From the NCBI GenBank assembly GCA_021778875.1, contig JAJYBT010000192.1, forward strand, positions 1-6,018: DNA of 6,018 nucleotides. The letters are read 5' to 3'. Shown piece after piece: positions 1 through 5,176 of this stretch (position 1 is the stretch's first letter; every line of letters begins with the position of its first letter). This DNA is from Acidobacteriota bacterium (lineage in GTDB: Bacteria; Acidobacteriota; Terriglobia; Terriglobales; Acidobacteriaceae). The position numbers and the translations under genes were made by a program. Under the pieces are notes generated by a model. That model made no database searches. It was not told the origin of the DNA and was given only the letters and a program-made list of their open reading frames with translations.

Positions 1-2
1 GC

Positions 3-626
3 CTCAATCGCTGGGTGCTCCTGGGCCACGCCGCGCTCAGCGGCGTTATGACCATGTTTGCCCTGCTGCTGCCCTGGTTCGTGGTCCACGGCGCGCAAGC
101 GCCCCCATCCAGAGCCCTGGTGTCAGCGTTGATGACCGCCGCCGGCGTGGCCATGCTCATTCTCGTCGTCGCCTACTCCTTTGGAGTGGCCCGGCTCAGG
201 CTGGCAACCACCAGCGCGCTGGTCATCCTCGTACTCTTCCTCTACGGCGTCGGGCCTTTCTTTGGCATACCATCCGTGGCGGCCAGCAAGCGGGTCATTC
301 ACCTGCTCGATCGCTCCTATTCCGCCCGCCCGCTCGCCGATAAGCTGGCCACCATCGCACCGGCTGATGAAACCGTCGCCGTCTTCCGCGCCCGCCGCGA
401 TATTGAGTACGGGCTCGCCTTCTATCGCAATCGCGAAGTCGTTAACTACGAGCAAAGCGGTGTACCCGCCGAGCAGCATCTGCTCGTTGCGCGTGTCGCA
501 GGTCGCGCCGGTGTGGACCTCCACACTCAGGCCGCCCTGGAGGTATATCTCCAGGGTCGCCAGTACCAGCCACTCTTCAGTTGGCCCGAGCAGGGCCTGG
601 AGATCTACCTGGTCGGCCGCAAGTAG
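3..626 (+). CDS. C-terminal part of an ArnT/PMT-like (GT39-type) membrane glycosyltransferase, cut by the left edge
   Basis: The frame is open to the left edge, so the gene starts outside the window; a GTG at 15 is internal, not a start. About 207 residues remain, ending in TAG at 624-626. The first ~90 residues are three or so hydrophobic segments (around the LLGHAALSG, LVSALMTAAG and ALVILVLFLYG stretches). A soluble C-terminal domain of ~115 residues follows, with a pattern (SARPLADKLATIAP, then DIEYGLAFYRNREVVNYE) seen at the end of lipid-linked-sugar glycosyltransferases of the ArnT/PMT class. Those enzymes move a sugar from a polyprenyl-phosphate carrier onto lipid A, protein or another acceptor on the outer face of the inner membrane. 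The catalytic N-terminal half (acidic residues in the first periplasmic loop) is missing, so donor and acceptor cannot be stated. The family call rests on topology plus the C-terminal pattern and is moderate. Confidence 0.7.
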   Translation, partial: LNRWVLLGHAALSGVMTMFALLLPWFVVHGAQAPPSRALVSALMTAAGVAMLILVVAYSFGVARLRLATTSALVILVLFLYGVGPFFGIPSVAASKRVIHLLDRSYSARPLADKLATIAPADETVAVFRARRDIEYGLAFYRNREVVNYEQSGVPAEQHLLVARVAGRAGVDLHTQAALEVYLQGRQYQPLFSWPEQGLEIYLVGRK

Positions 627-761
627 CCGCAAGGTGAAGTCTGCAACAATAAGTCTGACTTCAACTTGCAGTCTGCCGCACTTCGTGGCAAAGTGTCCGC
701 AAGGCCCGGCGCGGAATAAGTGCGCCGCTGTATTGCCCGTCTGATGTTGCTTCGTTCGTAC

Positions 762-778
762 GGCAGGCGAAGCCTGCC
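762..778 (+). repeat. Perfect 7-bp inverted repeat with GAA loop in the GNAT leader
   Basis: GGCAGGC (762-768), loop GAA (769-771), GCCTGCC (772-778). The arms are exactly complementary and GC-rich. The hairpin ends 3 bases before the SD sequence of the GNAT gene. It could be a dispersed palindromic element or a leader hairpin acting on ribosome access. No T-run follows, so it is not a typical intrinsic terminator. Confidence 0.6.
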
Positions 779-781
779 CAC

Positions 782-786
782 AGGAG
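782..786 (+). promoter_or_regulatory. Ribosome-binding site of the GNAT gene
   Basis: AGGAG lies 7 bases before the ATG at 794, and a second AGGAG-like run overlaps closer to the start. This supports 794 as the start codon over upstream in-frame alternatives. Confidence 0.75.
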
Positions 787-793
787 CAGGAGC

Positions 794-1801
794 ATGGAGC
801 CCGGCGTTTCCATCGAGATTCTCGACCTGCGGCACTTTGCAGCGCCGATGCTTCGCCCTGTGCTTGAAGCCGAAAGCGCCGTCTGGATGCAGCGCCTCCA
901 CTGGGACTACCGCGCCTCATGCCGGCTCCTCATGCAGTATCTCGATAACCACATGCTGCCCGGCTACGCGGCCGTCGAGGCAGGCCAGGTCACCGGCTAT
1001 ACCTTCTGCGTCTACGAAGAAACCAAGGCGGTCATCGGCGGCGTCTACGCCCTCGCCGGCGGCAACCCCGATATGCCCGTCTCCGCCGAGGACGACGGCG
1101 GGGCCGCCCACGAAGTTGAGGAGACCCTGCTGCGGCACCTCTTTGAAACCCTGCTCAACTCGCCGCAGGTCGATCGCATCGAGTCGCAGTTGCTCCTGCA
1201 CCCCACCGGCGCACACGCCGATGCCTTTCGCCAGGCAGACTTCAAACTTTTTCATCGCCTCTTCATGGTGCAGCCGCTGGCAGGCCACTGGGGCCGATCC
1301 CACGCCGATCTGCCCCTCGACCTCGAACTGCGTCACTGGCGCGACGAAGACCTCAACCCGGCCGCCCGACTCATCTCCAGGGCCTATCACGGCCACACCG
1401 ACAGCCTCATCAACGACCAGTACAACTCCGTCTACGGCTCCATGCGCTTTCTCAACAACATCGTCCACTACTCCGGTTGCGGCGTGTTCTCGCCGCTGGC
1501 CTCCCATGTTGTGGTGGACCGCGCCAGCCAGGAACTCGTCGCCCTGGTGCTCGGCTCGCGCGTCAGCCCGCAGAGCGGCCACATCACCCAGATCTGCGTT
1601 CACCCCGATTACCGCCGCCAGGGCATGGCCCGCCTGCTGCTCGGCGTCGCCGGCGCGCAGTTCATCCGCCAGGGCGTCAGCGAAATCTCACTCACCGTCA
1701 CCGAGGCCAACTCTGAGGCCGTCGAACTCTACCGCTCCGAGGGCTACGAAATCATCCACACCTTCGACGCCGCCGTCTGGCAGCGCAACGGCGCGTCCTG
1801 A
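794..1801 (+). CDS. GNAT-family N-acetyltransferase with tandem GNAT-like halves
   Basis: A 335-residue protein, about twice the length of a single GNAT domain. The C-terminal half is a clear GNAT domain. Motif A spans residues ~264-283 (ITQICVHPDYRRQGMARLLL), with the Arg/Gln-x-x-Gly-x-Ala turn that binds acetyl-CoA pyrophosphate. Motif B spans ~299-320 (SLTVTEANSEAVELYRSEGYE). The N-terminal half (residues ~25-160) looks like a decayed copy: VEAGQVTGYTFCVYEE resembles the central beta strands of a GNAT fold, but no pyrophosphate-binding loop is visible. Double-GNAT proteins of this sort include mycothiol synthase-like enzymes, where often only one half is catalytic; the substrate here is unknown. 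There is no signal peptide, so it is probably cytoplasmic. A good SD supports the ATG. The upstream gene is on the same strand 167 bases away; the downstream gene is convergent. The family call is firm and the specific reaction is not known. Confidence 0.9.
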   Translation: MEPGVSIEILDLRHFAAPMLRPVLEAESAVWMQRLHWDYRASCRLLMQYLDNHMLPGYAAVEAGQVTGYTFCVYEETKAVIGGVYALAGGNPDMPVSAEDDGGAAHEVEETLLRHLFETLLNSPQVDRIESQLLLHPTGAHADAFRQADFKLFHRLFMVQPLAGHWGRSHADLPLDLELRHWRDEDLNPAARLISRAYHGHTDSLINDQYNSVYGSMRFLNNIVHYSGCGVFSPLASHVVVDRASQELVALVLGSRVSPQSGHITQICVHPDYRRQGMARLLLGVAGAQFIRQGVSEISLTVTEANSEAVELYRSEGYEIIHTFDAAVWQRNGAS

Positions 1802-1806
1802 GGCAT

Positions 1807-1823
1807 CACGGGCGAGTGCCGTG
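1807..1823 (+). terminator. Weak hairpin just after the GNAT stop codon
   Basis: CACGG (1807-1811) pairs with CCGTG (1819-1823) around a 7-base loop, 6 bases after the TGA. The sequence after it (TCTCTGAAGTTT) is only mildly T-rich, so this is a weak terminator candidate. It may instead be a decayed copy of the GGCACGAG/CTCGTGCC palindrome found further on. Confidence 0.25.
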
Positions 1824-1856
1824 TCTCTGAAGTTTGCTCGATAATTGTTCGTTGGC

Positions 1857-1873
1857 CCTGTGTCAGGGCACGA
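1857..1873 (+). repeat. Direct repeat unit, copy 1 (17 bp)
   Basis: CCTGTGTCAGGGCACGA, identical to the unit at 1911-1927, with starts 54 bases apart. With the flanking bases it folds as GCCCTG (1855-1860), loop TGT, CAGGGC (1864-1869), a perfect 6-bp stem. This copy lacks the second arm of the GGCACGAG palindrome present in copy 2, as if about 12 bases had been lost. Confidence 0.8.
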
Positions 1874-1910
1874 CCTCACAGGCTGCGCAAAAATACGCCG
1901 CTTGCGAAGT

Positions 1911-1940
1911 CCTGTGTCAGGGCACGAGTTTACTCGTGCC
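1911..1940 (+). repeat. Direct repeat unit, copy 2, running into a perfect 8-bp palindrome
   Basis: The 17-base unit at 1911-1927 is followed without a break by a hairpin: GGCACGAG (1921-1928), loop TTTA (1929-1932), CTCGTGCC (1933-1940), all eight pairs exact. The CCTG-TGT-CAGG hairpin at the start of the unit overlaps it, so two mutually exclusive folds are possible. No T-run follows on the plus strand, and on the minus strand the palindrome is also not followed by a T-run. A mobile or REP-like repeat therefore fits better than a classical terminator. Confidence 0.8.
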
Positions 1941-1962
1941 GTCAGTGGCTTAAAATCGGTCT

Positions 1963-1974
1963 GGCCTTCAGGCC
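1963..1974. repeat. Short palindrome GGCC-TTCA-GGCC
   Basis: GGCC (1963-1966) and GGCC (1971-1974) flank TTCA, forming a compact 4-bp GC stem (5 bp if the loop is counted as TC) 22 bases after the larger palindrome. It is probably part of the same repeat cluster. Confidence 0.5.
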
Positions 1975-2003
1975 CTGGGGTTCTGTGTCTTCTCGTTTGG
2001 ACT

Positions 2004-2021
2004 ACTCATGTGAGTTTTTTT
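2004..2021 (+). terminator. Small hairpin followed by a T-run
   Basis: ACTC (2004-2007), loop ATGT, GAGT (2012-2015), then six T (2016-2021). The T-run is right for an intrinsic terminator of plus-strand transcripts, that is, from the GNAT gene about 200 bases upstream. The stem has only four to five pairs, two of them A-T, so function is uncertain. Confidence 0.3.
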
Positions 2022-2028
2022 CCGCAGC

Positions 2029-2049
2029 CTCTTCGGCCTCCGGAAAGAG
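2029..2049 (-). terminator. Hairpin directly after the nuclease stop codon
   Basis: Read on the minus strand, CTCTT, a 2-base bulge and CGG pair with CCG and AAGAG across a 3-base loop. The hairpin begins at the base after the TAG stop. The next bases are GC-rich and then A-rich rather than T-rich, so this would be a weak or factor-dependent terminator, or a 3'-end stabilising hairpin. Confidence 0.3.
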
Positions 2050-3045
2050 CTACTCGCCCTCTTCCCCCAGCCACCCGCGCGTGTTCAGCAGTTGCCGCAG
2101 GTCCAGCGCCCACACCTTCCCAGTCAGTTCGTCGGCGGCTTTACCTTCGCGCGCGGATTTTTCAAACTCGCTTGCCATGGCCTGCATCTTCGCATCCAGA
2201 TCGTCGATGAAGTTCAGCACCAGCGCTTCGGGAATCATGGGCAGCTTGGGCGAGCCGAACTCCAGCTTCCCGTGGTGCGACAGGATCATATGCAGCACCA
2301 GCGTCTTCAGCCGCGGCGGAAAGCCCGGCAGGCTGTCGATGGTCTTCTCCACCAGCTCCATGCCCATCTCGATGTGCCCCAGCAGCATGCCTTCCACCGT
2401 GTACTCGAAGCCAACCTGCCAGCTCAGTTCCCGCAGCTTGCCGATGTCATGCAGAATCACGCCGGTCAGCAGCAGGTCGCGGTGCAGCATCGGATAGTGC
2501 GGCACAACGCGGTCGGCCAGCGTCACCAGGCTTACCACGTGCTCCAGCAGGCCGCCGAGCCACGCGTGATGCAGTTGCTTGGCTGCCGGAGCCTCGCGAT
2601 AGGCCGCGGCAATAGCCGGGTCGTCGAGCACCGTGTTCAGCAGCAGTTTCAGGTTGGGCTCGGTAAAGCTCTCCACGCAGTCGCGCAGCCGCTGCCAAAG
2701 CTCTCCCACGTCATGGCTGGTTGTGGGCAGCAGGTCGGTCCTGTCGGCCTCTTGCGCCGTCGCCTTGCGCAGTTGGTCCACCTTCATCTGCAGCCGGTCG
2801 TCAAACCGTGAAACGCTGCCCCGCGCCTTCACAATGTCGCCGCGCTCAAAGTCGCGCGCAATGCGCGGGTCCCCGGGATCCCACACGCGGCCTTCAAGTT
2901 GCCCGGTCTTGTCTCCCAGAATCAGGTTCAGATAAGGCTTGTTGTTCTTGGTGGAGCGCTGCTGTTTCAGCAGCACCAGAAAAAAGCTGTCGAAGCCTTT
3001 TCCCTCTTCGTAGCCCGCAAGGTCGGCAATATAAATGTCCTTCAT
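2050..3045 (-). CDS. YhaM-like 3'-5' exoribonuclease (OB-fold plus HD domain)
   Basis: A 331-residue protein, close to the ~314 residues of Bacillus subtilis YhaM, with the same domain order. The N-terminal OB-fold-type nucleic-acid-binding domain covers residues ~5-95 (FFLVLLKQQRSTKNNKPYLN, then LILGDKTGQLEGRVW). The HD phosphohydrolase domain covers ~155-285: H169 in LLEHV, the HD doublet H199-D200 in ILHDIGKL, H224 in GHIEMG, H257-H258 in SHHG and D281/D282 in FIDDLD. These are the metal-binding positions expected of an active HD enzyme. YhaM-family proteins degrade RNA (and single-stranded DNA) from the 3' end in the cytoplasm; the activity here is inferred from family. The start is supported by the usual N-terminus MKDIYIADL, although AGG abuts the ATG and only the GGG slightly further upstream could act as SD. 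The surA-like gene lies 97 bases upstream on the same strand, with a strong hairpin between. The downstream neighbour is convergent. Confidence 0.9.
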   Translation of the reverse strand: MKDIYIADLAGYEEGKGFDSFFLVLLKQQRSTKNNKPYLNLILGDKTGQLEGRVWDPGDPRIARDFERGDIVKARGSVSRFDDRLQMKVDQLRKATAQEADRTDLLPTTSHDVGELWQRLRDCVESFTEPNLKLLLNTVLDDPAIAAAYREAPAAKQLHHAWLGGLLEHVVSLVTLADRVVPHYPMLHRDLLLTGVILHDIGKLRELSWQVGFEYTVEGMLLGHIEMGMELVEKTIDSLPGFPPRLKTLVLHMILSHHGKLEFGSPKLPMIPEALVLNFIDDLDAKMQAMASEFEKSAREGKAADELTGKVWALDLRQLLNTRGWLGEEGE

Positions 3046-3092
3046 CCTGCCCGACAGATTAACGCACGCGGCGCTTCCCGCCCAAACGCAAA

Positions 3093-3121
3093 CCGGGCCC
3101 GGGATGCAATCCCAGGCCCGG
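3093..3121 (-). terminator. Strong terminator-like hairpin downstream of the surA-like gene
   Basis: CCGGGCC (3093-3099) pairs with GGCCCGG (3115-3121). After one C/A mismatch, GGGAT (3101-3105) pairs with ATCCC (3109-3113) around a GCA loop. That is 12 pairs, mostly G-C, starting about 21 bases after the TAA of the surA-like gene. On the minus strand the next bases are TTTGCGTTTGGG, a broken T-tract. AACGCA (3085-3090) and TGCGTT (3132-3137) could extend the structure. It probably ends or attenuates transcription before the nuclease gene. The rest of the 3046-3142 spacer shows no clear promoter. Confidence 0.65.
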
Positions 3122-3142
3122 CGCGCTTGCCTGCGTTATGTC

Positions 3143-4897
3143 TTACTGCTGCGGCGTCGGAGCGCCCGTGGCAGGAGCCGGCGACGCGGCATCGGTTCCC
3201 TGCGGCGCTTGCCCCGAGGGCTGCGTCGCCTCGGCAGGGGCCTTGTTCCTGTCGCTCAGGCGCGTCTTCTCGCCGGTCGTCGTGGCTTCCTTCTTCTTCT
3301 TGCCCGTCACATTGCCGCCCAGTCCCAGCGGAGCGGACTGTGCCTGGCGGTCGGCCACTTCGGCTGCGTCCGGCGACTCGGGAGTCAGAGCATCCTTCTG
3401 CGGCTTGCTGGCCTTTACCGTCTTCTTCTTTTCCTCTTTTGCGCGATAGCTGAAGCGCGTCTTCTTCTCCGGTGCCGGACCCGCTTCCAGCGGATTCACA
3501 GGCTCCGGCGTGTTGTCCGCCGCCTGCGACACCGCACCGGCATCCTCCGTCTGGCTCGCCGCCGAATTCGGCAGCGTCTCCTGCGGGGCCTTGCCAAAGC
3601 GGATTTTCTCCTTCTTGCCAGGCTTCATTGAAGCCTGCTCGTTCTTCTTCTTGCCGTTCTTGGTCGCCTTCTCCGGCGTGGCCGTTGCCTTGGCCTCCAC
3701 AAGCTGCGCCCCTGCGCCCGTCTGCCGGTAGCCGCGTGCGGTCTCGCGGAAGCGTGTCCGCTCCACCTTCTTCTTTTTCTTGGGAGAAGGCGGCGTGTAG
3801 GCAGCGTAGGCAATCGGGAAGACCCGCTTGTTCGGGCTCGTGCCCGTGTCCACATACCCCGGCTTGATCTCGATGAATGCCTCGTCGCGCAACTTCGTCA
3901 GGTAGTCGCGCATCGCAGGCTCCATCTTGCTCATGTAATAGGCCTGCTCCACGTCCTGCTCCACGTCCTTGAAGGGCGGAACCCCACCCGGCGTGTGATC
4001 CGCCACCTTCAGAATCACGTAGCCCTGCCGGGTGCGAATCGGCGGGGTAAACTGTCCTGTCTTCAGCGGAAAAACCTGATCTTCCAGCACCTTGGCCAGT
4101 GAGCCGCGCTTGAACTCGCCCAGGTCGCCGCCCGTCTGGGCTGTCGGTCCATCGCTGAAGCTGCGCGCCAGTTGCGCAAAGTCGCCCCCCGCATGCAGCT
4201 TCGCTTCAACGTCCTCCGCCTTGACCTTGGCTTCCGCCAGCTTCTGCGGGTCCGTCGGCAGCACGCCCCCCGGATCGGTCGGCGAAGGCACCGGCGTGCC
4301 CGTCGAGATGAGTATCTCGCTCAGCTTCACGCTCTCCTGCTTCGCGTACTCCTGCTTGTGCTCCTCGTAGTAGCGCTGCGCTTCGCCCGGAGTCATCGAA
4401 ATCTTGCGGCCCACCTCATCCCGCATCACCTGCTGCGTGATGATGCCGTTGCGGATGTTCGCCTTGAAGTCCTCATAGGAAACGCCCTGCTGCTGCGCTG
4501 CCTTCTCCAGGTCTTCAAGCGAGCCAAGATTGTATTGCTTGCGGATATCGTTCAGCCGGTTCACCAGCTCCGTTTCGCCGGTGATGCCCAGTTCCTTGCC
4601 CTTTGAAAGCCAGAGCTGCTGGTCGATCAGGTTGCGCAACAGGTCCCTGTGCGCTTCTGAAATCTCCTGCATGCTGGCCCCGCGCTGGCGCTCTTCCTGG
4701 TCCAGCTCCTTCATCGCCCGGTCGTAGTCCGAGCTGCTGATGATCTGGTCGTTCACGCGCGCGACGATTTCCTCAACCGTCGTGCCGCCGTAAGGGCTTG
4801 CCGCGGCGGTGGCGCGCGTCTGAGCAATTGCGGAACTTGCAAGCAGCACCGTGCCGAACACGAAAGCCGCGGGAATGCGAATGAGTCTTAATGTCAT
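3143..4897 (-). CDS. SurA-like periplasmic chaperone with a parvulin-type PPIase domain and a long basic tail
   Basis: With the ATG at 4897 this is a 584-residue protein. Residues 1-25 form a Sec signal peptide: basic MTLRLIR, hydrophobic core, and probable cleavage after AIA before Q26. Residues ~40-180 are a SurA N-terminal chaperone-type helical domain, including the VEEIVARVNDQIISSSDYDR opening common to this family. Residues ~188-300 are one parvulin rotamase domain with GGDFAQLARSFSDGPTAQ, TGGDLGEFKRGSL and RQGYVILKV; E. coli SurA (428 residues) has two. The two histidines usual in parvulins are replaced (SEIL for xHIL, GYVILKV for GYHILKV), so isomerase activity may be weak and the chaperone role dominant. 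A Pro/Gly-rich insert lies at ~199-216. Residues ~365-584 are a low-complexity, Lys/Ala/Pro-rich tail with four spaced K-x-[TI]-R-[FL] motifs. The likely role is folding outer-membrane or secreted proteins. The ATG has no SD; an in-frame TTG at 4921 does (see findings). It is divergent from the S41 peptidase gene. Confidence 0.88.
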   Translation of the reverse strand: MTLRLIRIPAAFVFGTVLLASSAIAQTRATAAASPYGGTTVEEIVARVNDQIISSSDYDRAMKELDQEERQRGASMQEISEAHRDLLRNLIDQQLWLSKGKELGITGETELVNRLNDIRKQYNLGSLEDLEKAAQQQGVSYEDFKANIRNGIITQQVMRDEVGRKISMTPGEAQRYYEEHKQEYAKQESVKLSEILISTGTPVPSPTDPGGVLPTDPQKLAEAKVKAEDVEAKLHAGGDFAQLARSFSDGPTAQTGGDLGEFKRGSLAKVLEDQVFPLKTGQFTPPIRTRQGYVILKVADHTPGGVPPFKDVEQDVEQAYYMSKMEPAMRDYLTKLRDEAFIEIKPGYVDTGTSPNKRVFPIAYAAYTPPSPKKKKKVERTRFRETARGYRQTGAGAQLVEAKATATPEKATKNGKKKNEQASMKPGKKEKIRFGKAPQETLPNSAASQTEDAGAVSQAADNTPEPVNPLEAGPAPEKKTRFSYRAKEEKKKTVKASKPQKDALTPESPDAAEVADRQAQSAPLGLGGNVTGKKKKEATTTGEKTRLSDRNKAPAEATQPSGQAPQGTDAASPAPATGAPTPQQ

Positions 4898-4910
4898 AGG
4901 TCGGCACTGG

Positions 4911-4936
4911 ACAGGCGGCAATCTCTCTCCGCCTGT
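4911..4936 (-). promoter_or_regulatory. 8-bp inverted repeat spanning the SD and alternative start of the surA-like gene
   Basis: On the minus strand ACAGGCGG (4936-4929), a 10-base loop AGAGAGATTG (4928-4919), then CCGCCTGT (4918-4911); all eight pairs are exact. The GGAG at 4930-4927 straddles the stem and loop, and the TTG at 4921-4919 closes the loop. It may be an mRNA hairpin controlling translation, or a DNA operator, since it also lies downstream of a possible -10. The pairing is seen directly; the function is inferred. Confidence 0.55.
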
Positions 4937-4948
4937 TGCATAGACGCT

Positions 4949-4954
4949 ATTGTA
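4949..4954 (-). promoter_or_regulatory. Possible -10 element of the surA-like gene
   Basis: TACAAT on the minus strand, 51 bases before the ATG, matches the sigma-70 -10 consensus TATAAT at five of six positions. No good -35 is found 16-18 bases upstream (the bases there are GC-rich), so this is tentative. It would put the transcript start about 45 bases before the ATG, so the 4911-4936 hairpin would be in the leader. Confidence 0.3.
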
Positions 4955-5097
4955 AATGCCAGGAGAGCAGCAGCGCGATTCCTGCGCACATTCCCGCCGG
5001 AATTGAGCCACAATCGACGGACAAATTCCCCTTCCAGCCCCGCGCACCCGCCCCGCCCGGCTATCGGAAGGCCAGCCAGCCACGTCAAATAACCCAG

Positions 5098-5106
5098 TGG
5101 TATACT
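5098..5106 (+). promoter_or_regulatory. Extended -10 promoter of the S41 peptidase gene
   Basis: TGGTATACT: an extended -10 TG, one base, then TATACT (5101-5106), five of six to consensus. The local sequence is more AT-rich than its surroundings (CAAATAACCC just upstream). No clear -35 at the right spacing is seen, which extended -10 promoters tolerate. Transcription would start near 5113, giving a leader of about 67 bases. Confidence 0.55.
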
Positions 5107-5161
5107 TTAGCCCAAGACCGCCCTGCGAGGCTCCTTCACGGCGCCTGCCGCACCTGCCGTC

Positions 5162-5176
5162 CGGAGGTTCCTTCCG
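5162..5176 (+). promoter_or_regulatory. SD of the S41 peptidase gene, buried in a small hairpin
   Basis: The SD GGAGG is at 5163-5167, 12 bases before the ATG at 5180, which is longer than usual. CGGAGG (5162-5167) can pair with CTTCCG (5171-5176) across a TTC loop, with five Watson-Crick pairs and one G-U. Folded, the whole SD is in the stem. No other in-frame start lies between the SD and 5180. Confidence 0.5.

Larger units (their letters stand above)
627..793 (+). other. Intergenic spacer between glycosyltransferase and GNAT gene
   Basis: This 167-base spacer has no convincing gene. CCGCAAGG occurs twice (627-634 and 697-704) and AGTCTG three times (638, 652 and 670). GAAGTC at 636-641 can pair with GACTTC at 657-662, but no T-run follows, so it is a poor terminator candidate. 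No clear -35/-10 pair was found. Whether the GNAT gene is read through from the glycosyltransferase or has its own promoter cannot be decided. Confidence 0.6.
1802..2049. repeat. Convergent intergenic region with clustered palindromes and a 17-bp direct repeat
   Basis: This 248-base gap lies between the stop codons of two convergent genes and has no credible coding frame. It holds several short inverted repeats, two exact copies of a 17-base unit and a T-run. The density of palindromes and the convergent position fit a REP-like or small MITE-like dispersed repeat cluster that may also end transcription from both sides. The individual elements are listed separately. The family identity is inferred; no genome-wide copy count could be made. 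Confidence 0.6.

Noticed and set aside
123..920. A minus-strand frame across the glycosyltransferase end and the start of the GNAT gene.
   Set aside because: It spans two real genes and their spacer on the other strand and encodes no recognisable domain.
720..1844. A 374-codon plus-strand frame overlapping the GNAT gene.
   Set aside because: The product is a Ser/Pro/Arg/Thr-rich shadow typical of an off-frame reading. The overlapping GNAT frame has recognisable motifs and a good SD.
1840..1845. GATAAT as a possible plus-strand -10.
   Set aside because: No gene lies downstream on that strand before the convergent nuclease, and no -35 is apparent. A chance match or an antisense transcript cannot be told apart.
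1845..2210. A 121-codon plus-strand frame crossing the convergent spacer into the nuclease gene.
   Set aside because: It runs through the palindromic repeats and antisense to the nuclease C-terminus, with no SD and no domain.
3035..3631. Open plus-strand frames opposite the foldase tail, rich in Arg and Leu.
   Set aside because: They are antisense to the Lys/Ala/Pro-rich tail and its GC-rich codons. Their composition is an artefact, with no domain and no SD.
3290..3780. Recurring CTTCTT runs on the plus strand, looked at as possible microsatellite or CRISPR-like repeats.
   Set aside because: They are the complement of Lys/Glu codon runs (AAG, GAA) in the foldase tail. Unit length and spacing are irregular and there is no repeat-spacer structure.
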